From positions 806,001-870,000 of the forward strand of contig OZ244903.1 of the NCBI GenBank assembly GCA_965221625.1: 64,000 bases of DNA, read 5' to 3'. The translations under genes were made by a program, and so were the position numbers. The stretch comes from Bin127 sp965221625 (GTDB lineage Bacteria > Chloroflexota > Dehalococcoidia > Lucifugimonadales > Lucifugimonadaceae). Below the pieces are notes generated by a model. The model was not told where the DNA came from, searched no databases, and saw only the letters and a program-made list of their open reading frames with translations. This document shows positions 18,166 through 26,941 of the stretch, piece by piece. Position 1 is the first letter of the stretch, and every line of letters starts with the position of its first letter.

Positions 18166-18692
18166 ACTATCTTGGTTGCAACCGAGCAATCAGGATTGCG
18201 TTCGCTGATGCGTTCTCGACCTGCGAGAAATGCGAGTTCTATCAGGAACAGGTGAGCGACCGTCGTTGCCCCAAGTTTCGAGATGAGTTCGTCGGTGGCG
18301 ACGGCTGTGCCGCCGGTTGCCAGCAGATCGTCGACCACGGCGACCCTTTGCCCAGCATTGACAGCGTCTTCGCGGATTTCCATTTTCGAGTTGTCCGCAT
18401 ATTCGAGTGAGTATTCGACGCTGATCACAGGCGGTGGGAGCTTGCCGCCTTTGCGGACTAGCACAAGCGGGAGAGCGAAGCGGTGTGCCACCGGCGCGGC
18501 GAAGATGAAGCCGCGGGCATCGGTGCCCGCAATCGCGTCCGGTTGGATTTCGGCGATCCTTTCGGAGAACCAATCGATGGCTGTACTGAACGCCGTTGGG
18601 TCAGCAATCAGCGGTGTCAAATCCTTGAAGGTTACCCCAGTAATCGGATAGTCTGGCACATCGCGTACGTGGCGTCGTAACTCGTCCGTCAT
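18156..18692 (-). CDS. apt: Adenine phosphoribosyltransferase
   Basis: Purine salvage enzyme that joins adenine and PRPP to AMP. Of normal length (178 residues). The PRPP-binding motif VAVVDDLLATGGTA is intact, and PDYPITGVTFKDLTPLI, GTDARGFIFAAPVA and LVRKGGKLPPPVIS are characteristic of Apt. The ATG overlaps the stop of the DUF3179 gene (ATGA), so apt is translationally coupled to that gene and its expression may depend on it. Confidence 0.95.
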   Translation of the reverse strand: MTDELRRHVRDVPDYPITGVTFKDLTPLIADPTAFSTAIDWFSERIAEIQPDAIAGTDARGFIFAAPVAHRFALPLVLVRKGGKLPPPVISVEYSLEYADNSKMEIREDAVNAGQRVAVVDDLLATGGTAVATDELISKLGATTVAHLFLIELAFLAGRERISERNPDCSVATKIVYD

Positions 18693-19975
18693 TCGCCGTA
18701 TATCTCCGTGTCAGGGAAGAAGTCGCTCCAAGCGAACCAGAACATGTTGACAGCGTGAATGGATTCTAGTCGCGTGCCTTGATAGTCTCCATGCCAGGCC
18801 AGACCGTTCAACGGCAGCCACTTCGAACCGGATTGATCATCTACGAGCCAGCTGCGCTTGGCACCCTGTTCGTCAGACTCTTCGATAAGCGTAAAGTCGA
18901 GGATCCTGCCAGATACGGATCGCGAGTATGCGGTTGCCGTGTTGGTCGCCGGATGGTAGTAGACGACGACGGGTTGCCCGTTGACGTCAATGTTGATGAC
19001 CGGTTGCTCCTGTAACACCGTGTGCGGAAATGCTATGGGCCCGTCATCGAAGCCAACACCGAGGATCAGTTCTTTGGTGTAAAGCCGATCGTCAGAGTTT
19101 GACTCGCCGATCACGCCGGCGTCGCCGCGCAGATAGTAGACGGTGTACGGGTCGTAACCTCTAGAGGCTTTCCAGAGTGCTTTAGTCTGCGGGAATGAAG
19201 TCTTCCAGTCTGTCCACGTCGTTAGTCTCACCGGCACGTTAATCAACTTAACTCCTTCGTAATCGCCGGCGATGCCTTCAGACAACAGATGACTCCATAA
19301 CGAGCGCGTCTGTCGGTCATACATGATGAGAGTGTTCATCGTCAGCTTCCCGGAGACGCCGAAGGTAAGCGTCTCGCCTTCGACCTCTCTGGAATACCCG
19401 ATCCCAGTGAAACAGAGCGGTCACCAAGTTACGGCAATGGGATGTCCGCCCACTATGTCGTTGACGATTTCGTGACTGCTGAGTAGCGGGACCGAGTATG
19501 CTCTGGCATCGCCATCAATCTCAACGCCGAGGATCAACTCATCTTCACCGTATGCCCGGTCCGCGTCTTCGACTGTTTCGAAAAAGGTTGGATCGTTGAT
19601 CGCCGGGATCGCATCGAACGGCAGGAGAGTAACGATGTCAAGATCGCGTTGGATCCGCTCGAAGGTAGGTGTGACACTTGGTTCTTGTGGTGAGGAAGTT
19701 GGTGATGCGGTTGGTGGAATGGTGGTAGAAGTCTCTGTTGTTGGGGTTGCGACGGATGCAGTTGCCGTCGGAGATTGAACGGTGGGCGACGGTTGGAGGG
19801 TCCCCGAGGTACTTGGTGTTGTGGTCGATTCGACTTCGGTTGGGCTCGGTTCCAACGGTTCGGCGGTGCAACCCATGGGAGCTGCGACGGTAGCCCCGAT
19901 GCAGATTAACATCAGGATTGCTACGTAACTGTTGCGAGCGAATCGTGTTTTGCCAAGTGACATTCGTAAGAGCAA
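18689..19975 (-). CDS. DUF3179 lipoprotein, candidate selenoprotein with in-frame UGA
   Basis: Read through one UGA (19423-19421) this is a complete 428-residue DUF3179 protein. Residues 1-36: signal peptide, possible lipobox ending at Cys36 (PMGC). About 38-105: Thr/Ser/Pro-rich linker. The DUF3179 domain starts near 115 (LLPFDAIPAIN, ELILGVEIDGDARAYSV, SHEIVNDIVGGHPIAVTW). Sec185 follows, then PLCFTGIGYSR, TFGVSGKLTMNTLIMYDR and SLWSHLL, ending FFPDTEIYG. In ordinary members this site reads TYCPLC, so Sec replaces the first Cys of CxxC (U185-x-x-C188). The frame stays open with family similarity on both sides, which argues against a pseudogene. Extracytoplasmic redox activity is inference. 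Divergent from recF and coupled to apt. Confidence 0.87.
19382..19422 (-). promoter_or_regulatory. Candidate bacterial SECIS hairpin in the DUF3179 gene
   Basis: On the coding strand GACCGCUCU (19422-19414) pairs with AGAGAGGUC (19390-19382), nine positions with one G-A mismatch. Above an internal loop, GGGAU pairs with AUUCC (19405-19401 and 19395-19391, one G-U pair), leaving the apical loop CGGGU. That loop begins 20 nt after the UGA, within the range seen for SelB-binding bSECIS elements, and it contains guanines followed by U, as many known elements do. Confidence 0.65.
19421..19423 (-). other. Selenocysteine UGA codon in the DUF3179 gene
   Basis: TGA in frame between AVTW and PLCFTG, exactly where the family has the first cysteine of its CPLC motif. 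Both sides encode contiguous DUF3179 sequence without gap or frameshift. Confidence 0.85.
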
Positions 19976-20065
19976 GGTATGACTACGAGGCTACGAATAT
20001 CTTACGTATCCGCTTTGCCGAGAGTTCACCCGACGAGGTTCTGAACTGCGACTTCGAAGTTCTGC

Positions 20066-21244
20066 ATGCATCTGACAAGATTGAAGATCAGCGGTTTTCG
20101 CAACCACCTCGACACCGAGATCAGTCTTGAACCAGGGCTTGTCGTCGTGACAGGTGCTAACGGCCATGGCAAGAGCTCGTTACTGGAGGCAGTTCACATG
20201 CTTTCGGTGGGCAAATCCGTACGCGCCGGAAATGACCGCGAGATAGTGAACCATGCGCTCGCCCGCGACGGTGGCAACGTTCAGGTAGTCGGTGTATTCC
20301 GCGAAGGACAGGATTCGGTGCGGACGCAGTTCGATCTGCACGTGCAATCTAGCAATGCCGAGAACTATGGCCGCACGAAGGTTGCTTCGAAGGAGTGGCG
20401 GGTCAATGGTGTCAAGGTGCAGCCCGTCGAGTTCGTTGGCAATGCGAACGTCGTTTTGTTTGAGGCAATGGACCTCGAACTCGCATTGGGATCCGCATCG
20501 TCGCGCCGTCGTTATTTGGACATCGTGATTGGACAATTCGACACCGAATACGTACAGGCTCTAATCCGATTGAACCGAGTTCGGGCCAGTCGCAACGCTT
20601 TGCTGCGCGGTTCGTATGAGGTCGAAAATCTCGAGGACGAAATCACGTTCTGGGATAAGCGCTTCTGCGATGAGAGTGCCAAGATAATTCAGACTCGGCG
20701 CGAGGTGACGCAACTGCTGCAGCGTCATGCAGCACCGGCGCACAGCGAACTAAGCAATGGCGAGCAACTTACGCTAGCTTACCTCCCCAACCTAGGTTCG
20801 ACCTCGGCATCGTCGAAAGCCGGCGAGTTGGAAGGTGATGAACTGCGAGACCAAATCTACGACGCATTGATCGCGTCGCGTCGCAAGGAGCAGATGTCGG
20901 GTCATACAGTAATCGGGCCACACGTGGACGATTTCCAGATCGAAATTGCTGGGTCGCCGACACGTCGCTACGCATCGCGAGGACAGGCGAGAACGGCAGC
21001 ACTATCGCTGCGACTAGCAGAAGCCGCTCTGGTGTCCCAGTACGCTCGGCGGGTGCCGATCGTTGCGTTAGACGACGTGCTGTCGGAGATGGATTCGTGT
21101 CGCAGAAGGTTGATACTGGAGCGTGCTCAAAAGTTTGAGCAGGCGATATTGACCGTTACGGACGAGGCTTTGATTGGCGACGAGGTACTCCAACACGCCC
21201 AAAAATTTCGCGTCGTCCAGGGCAAGGTTTCGAGAGTCGGGTGA
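20066..21244 (+). CDS. recF: DNA replication and repair protein RecF
   Basis: SMC-like ATPase of 392 residues that helps load RecA at single-strand gaps. The Walker A motif GANGHGKSS (about residue 30), an ABC signature in ASRGQARTAALSLRLAEA, and Walker B IVALDDVLSEMD are in the expected order, with the start MHLTRLKISGFRNHLDTEISL typical of the family. It is not next to dnaA, dnaN or gyrB as it is in many bacteria. Divergent from the DUF3179 gene with a 90-bp gap that should hold both promoters. Confidence 0.96.
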   Translation: MHLTRLKISGFRNHLDTEISLEPGLVVVTGANGHGKSSLLEAVHMLSVGKSVRAGNDREIVNHALARDGGNVQVVGVFREGQDSVRTQFDLHVQSSNAENYGRTKVASKEWRVNGVKVQPVEFVGNANVVLFEAMDLELALGSASSRRRYLDIVIGQFDTEYVQALIRLNRVRASRNALLRGSYEVENLEDEITFWDKRFCDESAKIIQTRREVTQLLQRHAAPAHSELSNGEQLTLAYLPNLGSTSASSKAGELEGDELRDQIYDALIASRRKEQMSGHTVIGPHVDDFQIEIAGSPTRRYASRGQARTAALSLRLAEAALVSQYARRVPIVALDDVLSEMDSCRRRLILERAQKFEQAILTVTDEALIGDEVLQHAQKFRVVQGKVSRVG

Positions 21245-21341
21245 ACCTATCGCGTTCACGGGCAGTGACTGTGGCGATGTCTGTGCCTCTGGTATGTAAA
21301 CTTCATTCAGCGAGTTTGCGGGAACCCAAAACCTAGATATC

Positions 21342-22613
21342 GTGCCAAGAAGCATCAAGTACATAATCGCGGATCGCGTCGCCAATCCGAGCATGACAGG
21401 TTGGTTGCACGAGAATGCCGTTCGCATTGACGGTGGCGTGATCTCGGATGTCATCAACGTTGCGTCATTGCCAACCGATATCGATGAAACATCGGAAGTG
21501 CATCGCTTGGGCGATGTTTCGTTGCTACCCGGTTTGGTCGACGCGCATTGCCACATGCACTGCAGCGCAACGGTCGATGCACAGAAGTTGGCCCTTGAGG
21601 AGAAAGACGATATCCCGCGGCTGACGATGCGCGCGGTTACGGCGATGCGCAAGGCGGTCCTGGCTGGCACGACTACGGTCCGAGACCTCGGTTCGCGCAA
21701 CGAGGTGGCATTCCCGATAAAGCGAGCAATCGCCGACGGCGCCATACCGGGGCCGCGTCTATTGGTAACCGGGACTCCGATTACGATCACCGCCGGTCAT
21801 TGCTGGTTTTTCGGTACACAGGCGGACACTGCCGACGAGGTTGCTTGGGCGGTACGAAATCAGATACGTCAAGGTGCTGATGCGATCAAGGTCATGGGTA
21901 CTGGCGGAATGTTCACTCCAACGGCGAATCCGAGGTTGCCGCAATATTCGGCGGAGACGTTGGCGGTCGCGGTACGGGAAGCGGCTCGATCCGGCATCAA
22001 GGTTGCCGTGCACTGCCTTTCGGCTCAAGGCGTCAGGAACTGCGTTGAGGCGAATGTCCACAACCTGATCCACGCGCGTTGGTTCTCACAAGACCCGTCT
22101 GGGGGTCTCGATTTCGATCGCGAGACGGTGAAACGGATGGCAGACCAAGGGCAGTGGGTTGATCCGACGATCGGTCATGGCATGCTCGGACACGAAGCTG
22201 CTGCGTCAGGCGAGGCACCGCCGCGCGCGATCCATTGGTCGGTTGCGAACTCCAATGTGACCGATGAGCATCACTACGAAAAGTTGATCGAGATGCGCGA
22301 GCTGGGAGTGCGGTTCACGAGCGGTTTAGACATGGGTATGGCTAACGGCACACATGATCGTTCCGCTGCGAATGCTTGGGCCGCCGTCGAGTGCTTGGGT
22401 TGGAGCAATTGGGACGCGATGCGGATGTGCACCACTGATACTGCGGAAGCTCTCGAACTGGCCCACGAAGTTGGGTCGATAGCCAAAGGCAAGACAGCCG
22501 ATCTTGCAGCGTTCGACGGTGACCCGTCGGTCATTATTCGCGATATGGATCGCGCGTCGACAGTCATCCAAGCGGGAGCAGTCATCAAGCTCCGCAACGT
22601 CGCGATGGTATGA
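21342..22613 (+). CDS. Amidohydrolase (imidazolonepropionase/prolidase-like)
   Basis: Metal-dependent hydrolase of 423 residues with a GTG start at 21342. It has the N-terminal beta sandwich, then the metal site: LLPGLVDAHCHMH, the lysine to be carboxylated in ADAIKVMGTGG, the histidine in KVAVHCLS and the aspartate in FTSGLDMG. The C-terminal strand returns to the sandwich (GSIAKGKTADLAAFDGDP). Members act on cyclic amides and Xaa-Pro or Xaa-Arg dipeptides; the substrate here is unknown. Its stop overlaps the ATG of the next gene (ATGA), starting a plus-strand run of catabolic and transport genes. Confidence 0.88.
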   Translation: MPRSIKYIIADRVANPSMTGWLHENAVRIDGGVISDVINVASLPTDIDETSEVHRLGDVSLLPGLVDAHCHMHCSATVDAQKLALEEKDDIPRLTMRAVTAMRKAVLAGTTTVRDLGSRNEVAFPIKRAIADGAIPGPRLLVTGTPITITAGHCWFFGTQADTADEVAWAVRNQIRQGADAIKVMGTGGMFTPTANPRLPQYSAETLAVAVREAARSGIKVAVHCLSAQGVRNCVEANVHNLIHARWFSQDPSGGLDFDRETVKRMADQGQWVDPTIGHGMLGHEAAASGEAPPRAIHWSVANSNVTDEHHYEKLIEMRELGVRFTSGLDMGMANGTHDRSAANAWAAVECLGWSNWDAMRMCTTDTAEALELAHEVGSIAKGKTADLAAFDGDPSVIIRDMDRASTVIQAGAVIKLRNVAMV

Positions 22614-23470
22614 CGACGATCGTCGACGGTCTAACTCACGTACTTCCTCCCTACTTCGTCGAGCGTCGTGAGCACGTATTGGCTTCCGATAGAACATTCG
22701 CCGATTTGTTCGCGAATCCGAAGGCGAAGATCGTAGGTGCTGGTGCTTTGATTGAGGAGATGGATCGCTCCGGCGTGGCACGGTCCGTTATCGCGGGTTT
22801 CGGATGGACCGATTTGGACGCAGCGATGCGGTCCAACGACTACATTCTTGAGAGCGCGGCATTGCGTCCGGAACGACTGATACCGGTTTGCAGCGTGAAT
22901 CCGCTCTGGGATGAAGGACGAGCCGTTGCGGAGGCACAACGCTGTTTTGAAGGAGGATCGGTGGGCATTGGTGAGTTGCACGCCGACACACAAGGATGGG
23001 TCGATTCCGATCCGGAAATCCTCTGTGATCTAATGTCGGAAGTTCGACGGTACAACGGTGTGACGACAATCCACGGATCTGAAACCTTCGACCATCAATA
23101 CCCGGGCAAAGGGACAATGTCGCCTACTAGGTTGCTGTCGATTGCGGAACGGTATCCTGATAATCGTTTCGTCTTCTCGCACTTCGGCGGAGGCATGGCG
23201 ACGGAAAGCCTTGTAGATGAGGTCAAGCACTCGCTGAGAAACGTATGGTTCGATGCGGCGGCGGCTCCGTTTCTCTACCATCCTGAGGTGTACCAAATTG
23301 CGTTCTCTGAGTTCGGCGCGTCGCGCATTCTCTTCGCGAGCGATTTTCCGCTCATCAGGCAACGGCGAGCATTGGCGCACATGGAGGAGGCTGATCTGGA
23401 TCCCGAAGTAGCCGCAAGGATTCTGGGCATGGCGGGGGAAGTGTATGATTTCAAGCGTTTTGATCCGTAG
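22610..23470 (+). CDS. Amidohydrolase-2 family metal-dependent hydrolase (ACMSD-like fold)
   Basis: TIM-barrel hydrolase or decarboxylase of 286 residues. The start MTTIVDGLTHVLPPYF carries a TH in place of the usual HxH, so one metal ligand appears changed. Later motifs are normal: VGIGELHADTQGW, TTIHGSETFDHQYPG (barrel histidine), FVFSHFGGG and ILFASDFPLIRQ (the conserved aspartate). Coupled to the amidohydrolase before it, it may process the product of that enzyme. The substrate is not evident. Confidence 0.82.
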   Translation: MTTIVDGLTHVLPPYFVERREHVLASDRTFADLFANPKAKIVGAGALIEEMDRSGVARSVIAGFGWTDLDAAMRSNDYILESAALRPERLIPVCSVNPLWDEGRAVAEAQRCFEGGSVGIGELHADTQGWVDSDPEILCDLMSEVRRYNGVTTIHGSETFDHQYPGKGTMSPTRLLSIAERYPDNRFVFSHFGGGMATESLVDEVKHSLRNVWFDAAAAPFLYHPEVYQIAFSEFGASRILFASDFPLIRQRRALAHMEEADLDPEVAARILGMAGEVYDFKRFDP

Positions 23471-23495
23471 CTGATGCGACCTTGAGGAGTGCGAG

Positions 23496-24488
23496 ATGGC
23501 ATTGTTGTTGAATCGTTCGGACGTCCAACGTCTTTTGACGATGGACAAGGCGATCGATGTTGTCGAGGCCGCATTTGCAGAGCTAGCGAGCCAAACCGCC
23601 GAAATGCCGGCCCGTACCGTGATGATTGATGGCGATGTCGGGGGTTGGATCGCGTACATGCCGGCTTACCTGAAGTCCGGAGGTGCCCTTGGCGTCAAAG
23701 CGGTGACGGTTTACAAGGAGAACCCAGCAAAACGCGGATTGCCAACGACTCTGGCGACGATCTTGGTTCAGGACAACGAGACAGGTCAAGTATTGGCGGC
23801 GATGGATGGCGGGTACTTGACCGCAATGCGCACGGGTGCCGTCTCGGGTGTGGCAACGCGGCACATGGCACGTCCGGACGCCAAGGTTGGTGGTGTCCTC
23901 GGTGCTGGGGTGCAGGCGCGGCAGCAGGCAATCGCCATCGCCGCGGCGAGCGAGGTCGACACGATCTTGACTTTTTCGCTTGACGATGAAGCGCAACGGC
24001 ATGAGTTTTCGGAGTGGGTCGCAGGGCAAACAGGTGTAAGTACGGAGTTGGCAGCGAGCGGCGAAGCACTCTGCCGAGAATCTGACATCGTCGCATTAGC
24101 CACTACGGCAGTCAATCCGATCGTGAGTTCCGATTGGTGGAAAACCGGTGCACACATCAACGCAATTGGTTCGCACGCCCCCGGGGTGAGGGAGCTGGAT
24201 ACTGCTACGATCCAGAACTCACGCGTGATTTGCGATCAATTGGATGCGTGCAAAGCGGAAGCAGGGGACTTACAGATACCAGTTGAGGATGGCGACTACA
24301 GTTGGGACGACGTTGCTGGTAGCTTGGGCGATGTTGTCAACGGCAGTGTCTCGGGTCGTACTTCAGACTCAGAGGTAACTCTTTTCAAGAGTGTCGGATT
24401 GGCGATCCAAGACATTTCGTGCGCGACTCTGGTTTACCGCGAGGCGGTTGCGAATGGCATCGGTAAGGAGTTCGATTTCTCGGTTTGA
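23496..24488 (+). CDS. Ornithine cyclodeaminase/mu-crystallin family protein
   Basis: NAD(P)-dependent enzyme of 330 residues. Family signs are LNRSDVQRLLTMDKAIDVVE, the substrate-binding GALGVKAVTVYKENP, GYLTAMRTGAVSG, the nucleotide-binding GVLGAGVQARQQ and INAIGSHAPGVRELD. Members cyclise ornithine to proline, reduce cyclic imino acids, or act as opine/alanine dehydrogenases. GAGG lies close before the ATG. It lies between amidohydrolase genes and a peptide-type transporter, which points to amino-acid or peptide derivative breakdown. Confidence 0.9.
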   Translation: MALLLNRSDVQRLLTMDKAIDVVEAAFAELASQTAEMPARTVMIDGDVGGWIAYMPAYLKSGGALGVKAVTVYKENPAKRGLPTTLATILVQDNETGQVLAAMDGGYLTAMRTGAVSGVATRHMARPDAKVGGVLGAGVQARQQAIAIAAASEVDTILTFSLDDEAQRHEFSEWVAGQTGVSTELAASGEALCRESDIVALATTAVNPIVSSDWWKTGAHINAIGSHAPGVRELDTATIQNSRVICDQLDACKAEAGDLQIPVEDGDYSWDDVAGSLGDVVNGSVSGRTSDSEVTLFKSVGLAIQDISCATLVYREAVANGIGKEFDFSV

Positions 24489-24498
24489 ATTGCGAGTC

Positions 24499-24544
24499 GC
24501 GCGCCGACAGGTTTGACGGTGCGCGGTAAGGACGTTCGGCGCGC
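24499..24544 (+). terminator. Inverted repeat between the cyclodeaminase and binding-protein genes
   Basis: GCGCGCCGA (24499-24507) is a perfect complement of TCGGCGCGC (24536-24544), separated by 28 nt. It lies just after the cyclodeaminase stop. No T-run follows, so termination is only one possible role. Confidence 0.4.
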
Positions 24545-24649
24545 TGATCGATTTCGGGATACAATGTTCACGCACGTACGAAACAGTGACGAAACACTGA
24601 TGTTGTTCGATAGAAAATGTCGGGTCACTTAGATTAGGAGGTAACACCG

Positions 24650-26725
24650 ATGAGTGTTGATTCAGCGAGGAGATTCGCTCCGAGCGGCAAGCTGGCGCGC
24701 ATCTTGTTGCCATTTGCTGTTATCGCTTCTGTGGCGTTAATGGCGTGTGGCAGCGAACGCATCGTAGAGGTGACCGTTGAGGTGCCTGTACAACAAACAG
24801 TGGTGCGTGAGGTACCTGTCGAGCGAGAGGTAGTCCGCGAAGTAGAGGTCGAGAAGGAAGTCGTTGTTGAGGTTGAGGTGACTCGTCAGGTCGAAAAAGA
24901 GGTCGAAGTCGTTCGCGAGGTTGAGGTCGAGAAGGAAGTCCAAGTTGAGGTAACTCGCGAAGTCGAGGTACAGGTTGAGAAGGAAGTGCAAGTGCAGGTC
25001 GTCGTCACGGCGACCCCGGTACTTCCGCCGACTGCGACTCCGGTTCCGGCGCAAACTGCAGCACCGCCTTCACGCCAGGCAGCTGGCGAGTTGGTTTGGG
25101 CGATTGGCGATAGTCAACGCAACTGGTCTGGCTTCAATGCAGGCAACCTTTGCTGCGGTGCAAAAGCACTCAGCGTAGTTGAGACGCTCTTCAAACCGGT
25201 AGGCACGAACATCGCCGACAATCTGCTTGCGGAAAGCTTTGAAATCGATCCCGAGTTCACCTATGCAGACGTCAAAGTACGCCAAGGCGTTGAGTTCCAC
25301 AAGGGATTCGGGCCGTTGACCGCGGAAGACGTCGCTTGGTCAACGAACGACACCAATCCGAACTTGTCAACAGAGCTCGGATCGGGTCAGACCAGCGTAA
25401 CTGACGGATCAGGAACATGGGCTGGTTTCTTGGGGGCCAATCCGAGTGAAGCGTTGGATGATGAGACGGTGAGAATCCGGTGGGAAAACTTTGATCCCCG
25501 ATGGGACACTTGGTTCTTCGGTCAGGACGGACTGGGTGCTGGCATCGTCAGCAAGGCAGCGTTCGACGAGATGGGCAAGGACTGGAACAACGACAACATC
25601 GTAGGCACCGGCCCGTTCGAGTTCACGAACTGGGTCCGTGGGGATCGCACCGAGTACACCGCCCTTTCGTCGCACTGGCGTCAAGCTGCACAAATTGCGA
25701 AGATCACGCGGGTGTCCGTGCCCGATGAAAGCGTTCGCATCGTGATGCTGCAGAACGGCGAGGCTGATATCGCTGAAATCGGTACTAGCAACATCCCGAC
25801 TGTTGAGCGGTTCGGCATGGTTCGCAACGGTTCCGGAACTGCGCGTATGGTTACCGTCATGTTTGCTGGCAACCTTTGGGAGACGAACCACCCGACTACT
25901 GGCGAAGAGTTGGAAATCGTCACCTACACGCACGACCTACCCTGGCTCGGAAATCCGCACAGTCCGGAGGATGGAAACAACCCTGCCGGCATGGATGACA
26001 TGGAGCAGGCGCGATTGGTGCGCACCGCTTTGGCGATGTCGATTGACCGCGAGTTGATCAACGAAGCGATAATCGGCAGCGTGGGCTGGCGCGTTGAGAT
26101 CCCCTACTTCGACGTCAATCACCCCGATTGGGAAGAGGATCGATGGGGCGTTGGCTACGATCCGGAGATGGCCGGTCAGTTGCTTGACCAGGCTGGGTTC
26201 CCGCTCAATGCCAATGGCGAGCGCTTCAAGATCGCAATGTTCGCCTGGCCCGTAGGACACTTCTTCGGCGACATCGGCGATGCGGTCGCTCAGTTCTGGG
26301 AAGAGATTGGTGTGGACGTAGACGTACTCCACTATGAGTACACCGTCTTCCGCCCAACGCTGGTGGGTCGTTCAGCGACACAAGCCTGGACTGACACGGG
26401 TCCGCTCGAGAACTTCGCGACTACCCCTTGGGACTTCCCGCGTGGCATTCAGATGAGTGCCATTGCCCGTGGAGGCAAGAGCCACGGGATTGAGATACCT
26501 GAGGCAACTAACAACTACCGGGATGTTTCAGCAGAACCCGACCGCGCCGCAAGGATTGAGTTGAACAAGGGCTTCGCCGATTTCCTGCGTCACTGGATGC
26601 CAGGTTTTGGCGTGGTTGCAGTACCTAGCCTGATCGTCTACAACCCGAACTCGATCGGTTCTTGGGACATGGAGCCAGGACTGCGCTCCGCAATCAACTC
26701 ACCAGAGAAGATCACTCTCCCGTAG
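24650..26725 (+). CDS. Oligopeptide-type ABC transporter substrate-binding lipoprotein with Val-Glu stalk
   Basis: Family 5 solute-binding protein of 691 residues, longer than usual because of its N terminus. A signal peptide ends in the lipobox ALMAC (Cys33). Residues 38-119 are an almost unbroken chain of V, E, R, K and Q in 5-8 residue repeats (VREVEVEKEV and variants), then TATP and a proline-rich hinge. The binding domain follows, with VRQGVEFHKGFGPLTAEDVAWS, VGTGPFEFTNWVRGD and the late AMSIDRELINEAIIGS. The ATG has a strong AGGAGGT Shine-Dalgarno sequence. It should deliver peptides or related solutes to the two permeases downstream. Such stalks recur in Chloroflexota binding proteins. 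Confidence 0.92.
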   Translation: MSVDSARRFAPSGKLARILLPFAVIASVALMACGSERIVEVTVEVPVQQTVVREVPVEREVVREVEVEKEVVVEVEVTRQVEKEVEVVREVEVEKEVQVEVTREVEVQVEKEVQVQVVVTATPVLPPTATPVPAQTAAPPSRQAAGELVWAIGDSQRNWSGFNAGNLCCGAKALSVVETLFKPVGTNIADNLLAESFEIDPEFTYADVKVRQGVEFHKGFGPLTAEDVAWSTNDTNPNLSTELGSGQTSVTDGSGTWAGFLGANPSEALDDETVRIRWENFDPRWDTWFFGQDGLGAGIVSKAAFDEMGKDWNNDNIVGTGPFEFTNWVRGDRTEYTALSSHWRQAAQIAKITRVSVPDESVRIVMLQNGEADIAEIGTSNIPTVERFGMVRNGSGTARMVTVMFAGNLWETNHPTTGEELEIVTYTHDLPWLGNPHSPEDGNNPAGMDDMEQARLVRTALAMSIDRELINEAIIGSVGWRVEIPYFDVNHPDWEEDRWGVGYDPEMAGQLLDQAGFPLNANGERFKIAMFAWPVGHFFGDIGDAVAQFWEEIGVDVDVLHYEYTVFRPTLVGRSATQAWTDTGPLENFATTPWDFPRGIQMSAIARGGKSHGIEIPEATNNYRDVSAEPDRAARIELNKGFADFLRHWMPGFGVVAVPSLIVYNPNSIGSWDMEPGLRSAINSPEKITLP
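24761..25006 (+). repeat. Val-Glu low-complexity repeat inside the binding-protein gene
   Basis: DNA of this segment repeats units such as GAGGTCGAGAAGGAAGTC with synonymous and conservative changes, coding for alternating valine and glutamate/basic residues (residues 38-119). The alternating pattern suits an extended beta-strand or stalk more than a globular fold. Confidence 0.85.
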
Positions 26726-26767
26726 TTTCTTGCGACGTTTTGACGTCGGTTGAACGCACCGGCATCG

Positions 26768-26803
26768 CCCCTCGCTCCGAATCATCAAGTTCGGGGCGAG
26801 GGG
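26768..26803 (+). terminator. Strong hairpin after the binding-protein gene
   Basis: CCCCTCGCTCCGAA and TTCGGGGCGAGGGG form a 14-bp stem with a single G-U pair and an 8-nt loop, 43 nt after the stop codon. The trailing sequence is TGGTATCGTTT, not a clean T-run. It may attenuate transcription into the permeases or protect the 3' end of the abundant binding-protein mRNA. Confidence 0.6.
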
Positions 26804-26941
26804 TGGTATCGTTTGGCACCGATTTTGTTGCGGTTGCATCAACAACACTGTTGACTGCGCTGATGAAAAATGGGTTCGAGGATGTGATCGGTTTTGCTTG
26901 AACGAGCACGCCTGGTGGGGAACTAGCTGCACTGAGCGATC

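Noticed and set aside
18689..19975. Reading the DUF3179 region as two genes or a pseudogene
   Set aside because: Both parts are in the same frame, no residues are missing, the single interruption is UGA at a redox cysteine site, and a hairpin follows it.
24761..25006. Tandem DNA repeats as a CRISPR array
   Set aside because: The repeats are in-frame coding units of variable length without spacers.
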